Assembly: GCA_017462915.1 (NCBI GenBank)
Contig: JAFTQG010000038.1
Coordinates: forward strand, 52,648 to 116,647
Direction: 5' to 3'
Origin: Prevotella sp.
Lineage (GTDB): Bacteria; Bacteroidota; Bacteroidia; Bacteroidales; Bacteroidaceae
DNA: 64,000 nucleotides
Shown: one piece after another, positions 61,557 through 64,000 of the stretch
How the letters are laid out: the number at the start of each line of letters is the position of its first letter
Position numbering within the stretch: the stretch's first letter is position 1
Notes under the pieces: model-generated
The model's input: only the letters and a program-made list of their open reading frames with translations
What the model was told of the DNA's origin: nothing
Database searches by the model: none
Position numbers and translations under genes: made by a program

Positions 61557-62348
61557 ATGAATTTTAGATATATTTATTTAGGAATTGAATATCCTGAATC
61601 AGAGAATGAAAAAGATTTTTATATTAAGTTTAGGAACAATACATGGATATTGTGCGATTATCTGTCACGTCATGTAAGGAAACTGAAATTGCCTTCCGAT
61701 GGGGATTACAACTTACTAAGTAGTTCTATAACACGAGGAGAGAATTTTCTGGAAATGTCTCCTTCATGCAAATATCTACAATCAGGAGTACATGTATCTG
61801 ATGAGGAGATACAGTCATACCTTTCCATGCGTGACGAGCGTGACCGCTTCGAGTTTTATTTCTCTCTGCTGGAGCGTGGCTACCGTTATGCGGCGCAGTC
61901 TCATGATATACCAGTGGATGAATTCCTGAAACTTCATCAGCAGTTCCGTGATGGCGAGTATAGAAACGAGTGCCTGTTTAAGAAAAAAATGATACGCGAT
62001 TATGGCATCAAGGTGTTGCTTGAGCATGTACTCACGCAATATGCCTATCATCTCCGCCTTACTGTTACGGACTTGAAAGGAAATTATATCAACAGCGGAT
62101 ACATATTTACCACATACCCAAGTGCTGTCTGCTACGGCTATGATGTCCGTCATCTACTTGTCACGGACAAGACACTGATGATTACGGATTTCATAGACAA
62201 ACCCCAGTTTGAGTGCCAGCTTTCCGACCTCGCCGCAGGCATCATACGTTCAGTATGTCTGGATGAAAATACAAGGAAGTATATCCCGAATGATGACAAC
62301 AAAGAGGAGTTTGTGAAACTGCGTTGGGATGAGGAGTGTAATAAATAG
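61557..62348 (+). CDS. Cytosolic putative immunity protein of the orphan tip
   Basis: A 263-residue protein without signal peptide or membrane helix, starting MNFRYIYLGIEYPESENEKD. The first 80 codons are AT-rich and the rest noticeably more GC-rich, suggesting a mosaic gene. No domain was recognised. A cytosolic partner suits a tip that acts in the cytosol, such as a nuclease. Function is by position only. Confidence 0.65.
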   Translation: MNFRYIYLGIEYPESENEKDFYIKFRNNTWILCDYLSRHVRKLKLPSDGDYNLLSSSITRGENFLEMSPSCKYLQSGVHVSDEEIQSYLSMRDERDRFEFYFSLLERGYRYAAQSHDIPVDEFLKLHQQFRDGEYRNECLFKKKMIRDYGIKVLLEHVLTQYAYHLRLTVTDLKGNYINSGYIFTTYPSAVCYGYDVRHLLVTDKTLMITDFIDKPQFECQLSDLAAGIIRSVCLDENTRKYIPNDDNKEEFVKLRWDEECNK

Positions 62349-62439
62349 GGTGTAATTCGTCATGTTTACACAAGTACAGGCGTTGCCTCAAAGATGAAAT
62401 GGAAAATACTTGTCTGTTTTATATATGGAAATTAAGCAA

Positions 62440-62895
62440 ATGAAAAGAATCAATTACAGATATTGTATAGCGTTGCCGATAGTTATCCTGTTTCTTCTGT
62501 GGCTGAACGATGTCATGTCGTATAGCAGAAGAATAGGCAATACACACTTCTATCTTGTAGAATCGACGGCTATCCCAAAAGAGGGCAATGATAGGTTAGT
62601 TGAATTGTGTTACAAGTCCGATAGAGAATCCGGCGGTTTCTCTGGCGTGTCGATGCCTGGCTATCCTAAAACGATTCTATGGAATGACAAGTATCTCATT
62701 TCCAAGAACTATGATGGATACAACGAAGACATTATAAGCTATGTAGTCATAAACCAAAATAGTGTGAATGTGAAGACTGAAGAGATTGAAGAAATATATT
62801 ATTTCACGTCAGAAGACGATTACAAGAGATTCCTGCGGCAGATAAGTCTGTCGGAGCAGGGAATGAATCAGACTGGCAACCGTATATTATGGTAG
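62440..62895 (+). CDS. Single-TM protein in the immunity array
   Basis: A 151-residue protein with one N-terminal helix (YCIALPIVILFLLWLNDVM) and a periplasmic beta-rich domain. An upstream in-frame ATG at 62425 is also possible. No recognised family; size, anchor and location fit an immunity protein with lost or unlinked toxin. Confidence 0.6.
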   Translation: MKRINYRYCIALPIVILFLLWLNDVMSYSRRIGNTHFYLVESTAIPKEGNDRLVELCYKSDRESGGFSGVSMPGYPKTILWNDKYLISKNYDGYNEDIISYVVINQNSVNVKTEEIEEIYYFTSEDDYKRFLRQISLSEQGMNQTGNRILW

Positions 62896-62952
62896 GTAAG
62901 TCAAAAAGATTCCAATCAAAGGCCAGAAGATGACAATAACTAATTTTGAAGA

Positions 62953-63411
62953 ATGAGAAAAATAGCATATATATTATTGTTCACGGCATTCTTTCTTTTG
63001 CTCTCATGCGAGAGTGGGCTGAATAGAATATCCATTGACGGGGAGACATGCTGCATAGTGTCTTCGGAATGTACCTACTCACATAAACTTCATAGAATAG
63101 GGCGAGTGTATATTGATGTGTACTATAACGATTCCATTTGTGATTCATATATGATACAAGAGAAAGATGACGGTATGGGAAAAGGGAATATCTACCTAAG
63201 AGATATATCAAAGGCTTATGTCGTCAAACATTGGCATGACAGGGCGTACTTGCCATGTTCTGAACATCAATTCAGGCTAAGGCCACATTGTAAATATAAA
63301 ATCACCAATGCGACTCATGGAAGGTTTCCTCAATGTACTCTGTACATGTATACCGACTCCCACAACAACTTATATGAGGATTCCCATCCTTATGAAAGCG
63401 AAATGGAGTGA
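62953..63411 (+). CDS. Lipoprotein in the immunity array
   Basis: A 152-residue lipoprotein (lipobox LSC, C19) with several further cysteines (CCIVSSEC, CDSY, CSEH, CTLY). No recognised family. It is the last gene of the island before array E. Confidence 0.65.
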   Translation: MRKIAYILLFTAFFLLLSCESGLNRISIDGETCCIVSSECTYSHKLHRIGRVYIDVYYNDSICDSYMIQEKDDGMGKGNIYLRDISKAYVVKHWHDRAYLPCSEHQFRLRPHCKYKITNATHGRFPQCTLYMYTDSHNNLYEDSHPYESEME

Positions 63412-63452
63412 AAATAGAAACATTATCATAGTGTATAAATAAGAGTATGTAA

Positions 63453-63599
63453 GCTATAACAGGAACAGCACCCAAAGTGAGAAACGATGCCGGCAAGTAC
63501 ATAGCTATAGATATAGTCAGCAAGCATATCGTGTGTCTCTACAACGTGAGTGGATACCCTCTGTATGTAGTACAGTTAAGGACGCTTTACGTGGTGTAA
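63453..63599 (+). other. Possible coding remnant
   Basis: A 48-codon open stretch without a start (AITGTAPKVRNDAGKYIAID...) and ending TAA. Codon pattern looks gene-like, but no family was identified. The rest of 63412-64000 holds array E and two hairpins and no gene that I can support. Confidence 0.3.
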
Positions 63600-63631
63600 T
63601 GTTCTGTTGTACAATATGTTGCAGATGCCTC

Positions 63632-63718
63632 CGTGAAAGGTTACGGTTTGTCGCATAAAGGCTCACCTTTTGCTATGCCGAAGGTGAGCCTTTTATATAT
63701 GAAAGGTCACCTTCTGCA
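63632..63718. repeat. Palindromic-unit array E
   Basis: Four units: GAAAGGTTACGG, AAAGGCTCACCTTTT, GAAGGTGAGCCTTTT, GAAAGGTCACCTTC. Units two and three have exchanged the core to GGCTCACC/GGTGAGCC together, keeping complementarity. It forms the right edge of the toxin/immunity island. Confidence 0.8.
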
Positions 63719-63887
63719 AAACGTGCTGTGCCTTCGGCTATACAAATTGTCCGTTTATGGGAGAATGGATAAGGCAGAGGAGAGAGATAAATTCAGGCGC
63801 GTATATTTTTGTATGTCGCCAGTGGACGATTTGGGCGTGTGCAATACAATCGAGAAAATCCTTCTGTCAAGTTAGAAGTGCAACATC

Positions 63888-63940
63888 CCCTCCCCACCTC
63901 CGTCCTTGGAGCGTAGCGGAAAGGGCGGAGGTGGGGAGGG
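63888..63940. terminator. GC-rich hairpin
   Basis: CCCTCCCCACCTCCG pairs with CGGAGGTGGGGAGGG, enclosing 23 bases. No T run, so its role in termination is uncertain. Confidence 0.5.
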
Positions 63941-63966
63941 AATGACAAGGTAAGTCATCCGGCAAT

Positions 63967-63999
63967 ACAAAAAAACAAAAAGGGAGACCGCTGTCTCCC
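63967..63999 (-). terminator. Terminator of a minus-strand gene beyond the right edge
   Basis: GGGAGAC/GTCTCCC with a CGCT loop, followed on the minus strand by TTTTTGTTTTTTTG. A leftward gene should end just outside the window. Confidence 0.7.
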
Positions 64000-64000
64000 A

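Noticed and set aside
63620-63875. Small protein near the right edge
   Set aside because: Frames there cross array E and have no homology-like pattern.
1-64000. tRNA, rRNA, insertion sequence, integrase or prophage
   Set aside because: No cloverleaf, rRNA segment, transposase or integrase motif was noticed on either strand; the islands have no visible attachment-site duplications.

Overview
The window looks like chromosome from a Bacteroidales bacterium, most likely Prevotellaceae (Prevotella-like). The evidence is Bacteroidetes-type promoters (TTG, 19-21 bp, TAnnTTTG) in front of many genes, a SusC/SusD pair, DapL-type lysine synthesis, type-B L31, short leaders without Shine-Dalgarno sequences, and lipoproteins with S/G-C lipoboxes. 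The genus is an inference. No rRNA, tRNA, transposase or CRISPR array was seen.

Housekeeping backbone. 1-3440 (minus): dapF-dapL-gltB, with gltB running off the left edge. 3538-11280 (plus): a nitrogen-assimilation block of an exported beta-barrel protein, P-II, AmtB, PyrG, PurF and AsnB. 20913-28619 (plus): cysE, an RlmL-type rRNA methylase, an S9 peptidase, purD and two membrane proteins. 29124-31400: a candidate 6S-like RNA, a small Xre regulator and a duplicated lipoprotein pair, one copy fused to a barrel. 31906-36918: an orphan SusC/SusD pair. 40988-47300 (minus): a short AbgT-like protein, a response regulator, formyl-THF cyclo-ligase, S41 protease, dCMP deaminase and an M3 peptidase. 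47462-55299: a candidate sRNA, a TonB receptor, a zinc-ribbon membrane protein, two GH25 lysozyme-like proteins and rpmE2. udk follows at 55391.

Three AT-richer accessory islands interrupt this backbone. Island 1 (11759-20521) is one seven-gene operon: an exported CsgG/LpoB-like protein whose signal peptide is interrupted by a C12 tract (probably phase variable), a second exported protein, a cytosolic zinc-ribbon protein with a gingipain/caspase-fold (C25) protease domain, a zinc-ribbon SPFH/coiled-coil protein, a 99-residue protein, a zinc-ribbon/transmembrane/Sel1-repeat protein, and a protein with a HEPN-type Rx4H motif. A protease, membrane scaffold and putative RNase linked by shared zinc ribbons is the best candidate here for an undescribed system, perhaps defence or stress-triggered. 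Island 2 (37683-40796) couples a small multi-TM protein, a TIR-domain protein and a secreted BspA-type LRR protein through overlapping reading frames. Island 3 (56215-63411) is a polymorphic toxin/immunity array: a broken HExxH toxin tip, four related envelope proteins that look like immunity proteins, a toxin-tail scar, a short RHS protein with another HExxH tip, its lipoprotein partner, an orphan toxin tip and further immunity-like genes.

Two repeat families occupy the spaces between genes. One is five arrays of about 22-bp palindromic units centred on AAAGGTCACCTTT; neighbouring units carry compensating changes, and two of the arrays bracket island 3. The other is six sites of low-complexity inverted repeats built from GGTT/AACC words, each site with its own variant vocabulary.
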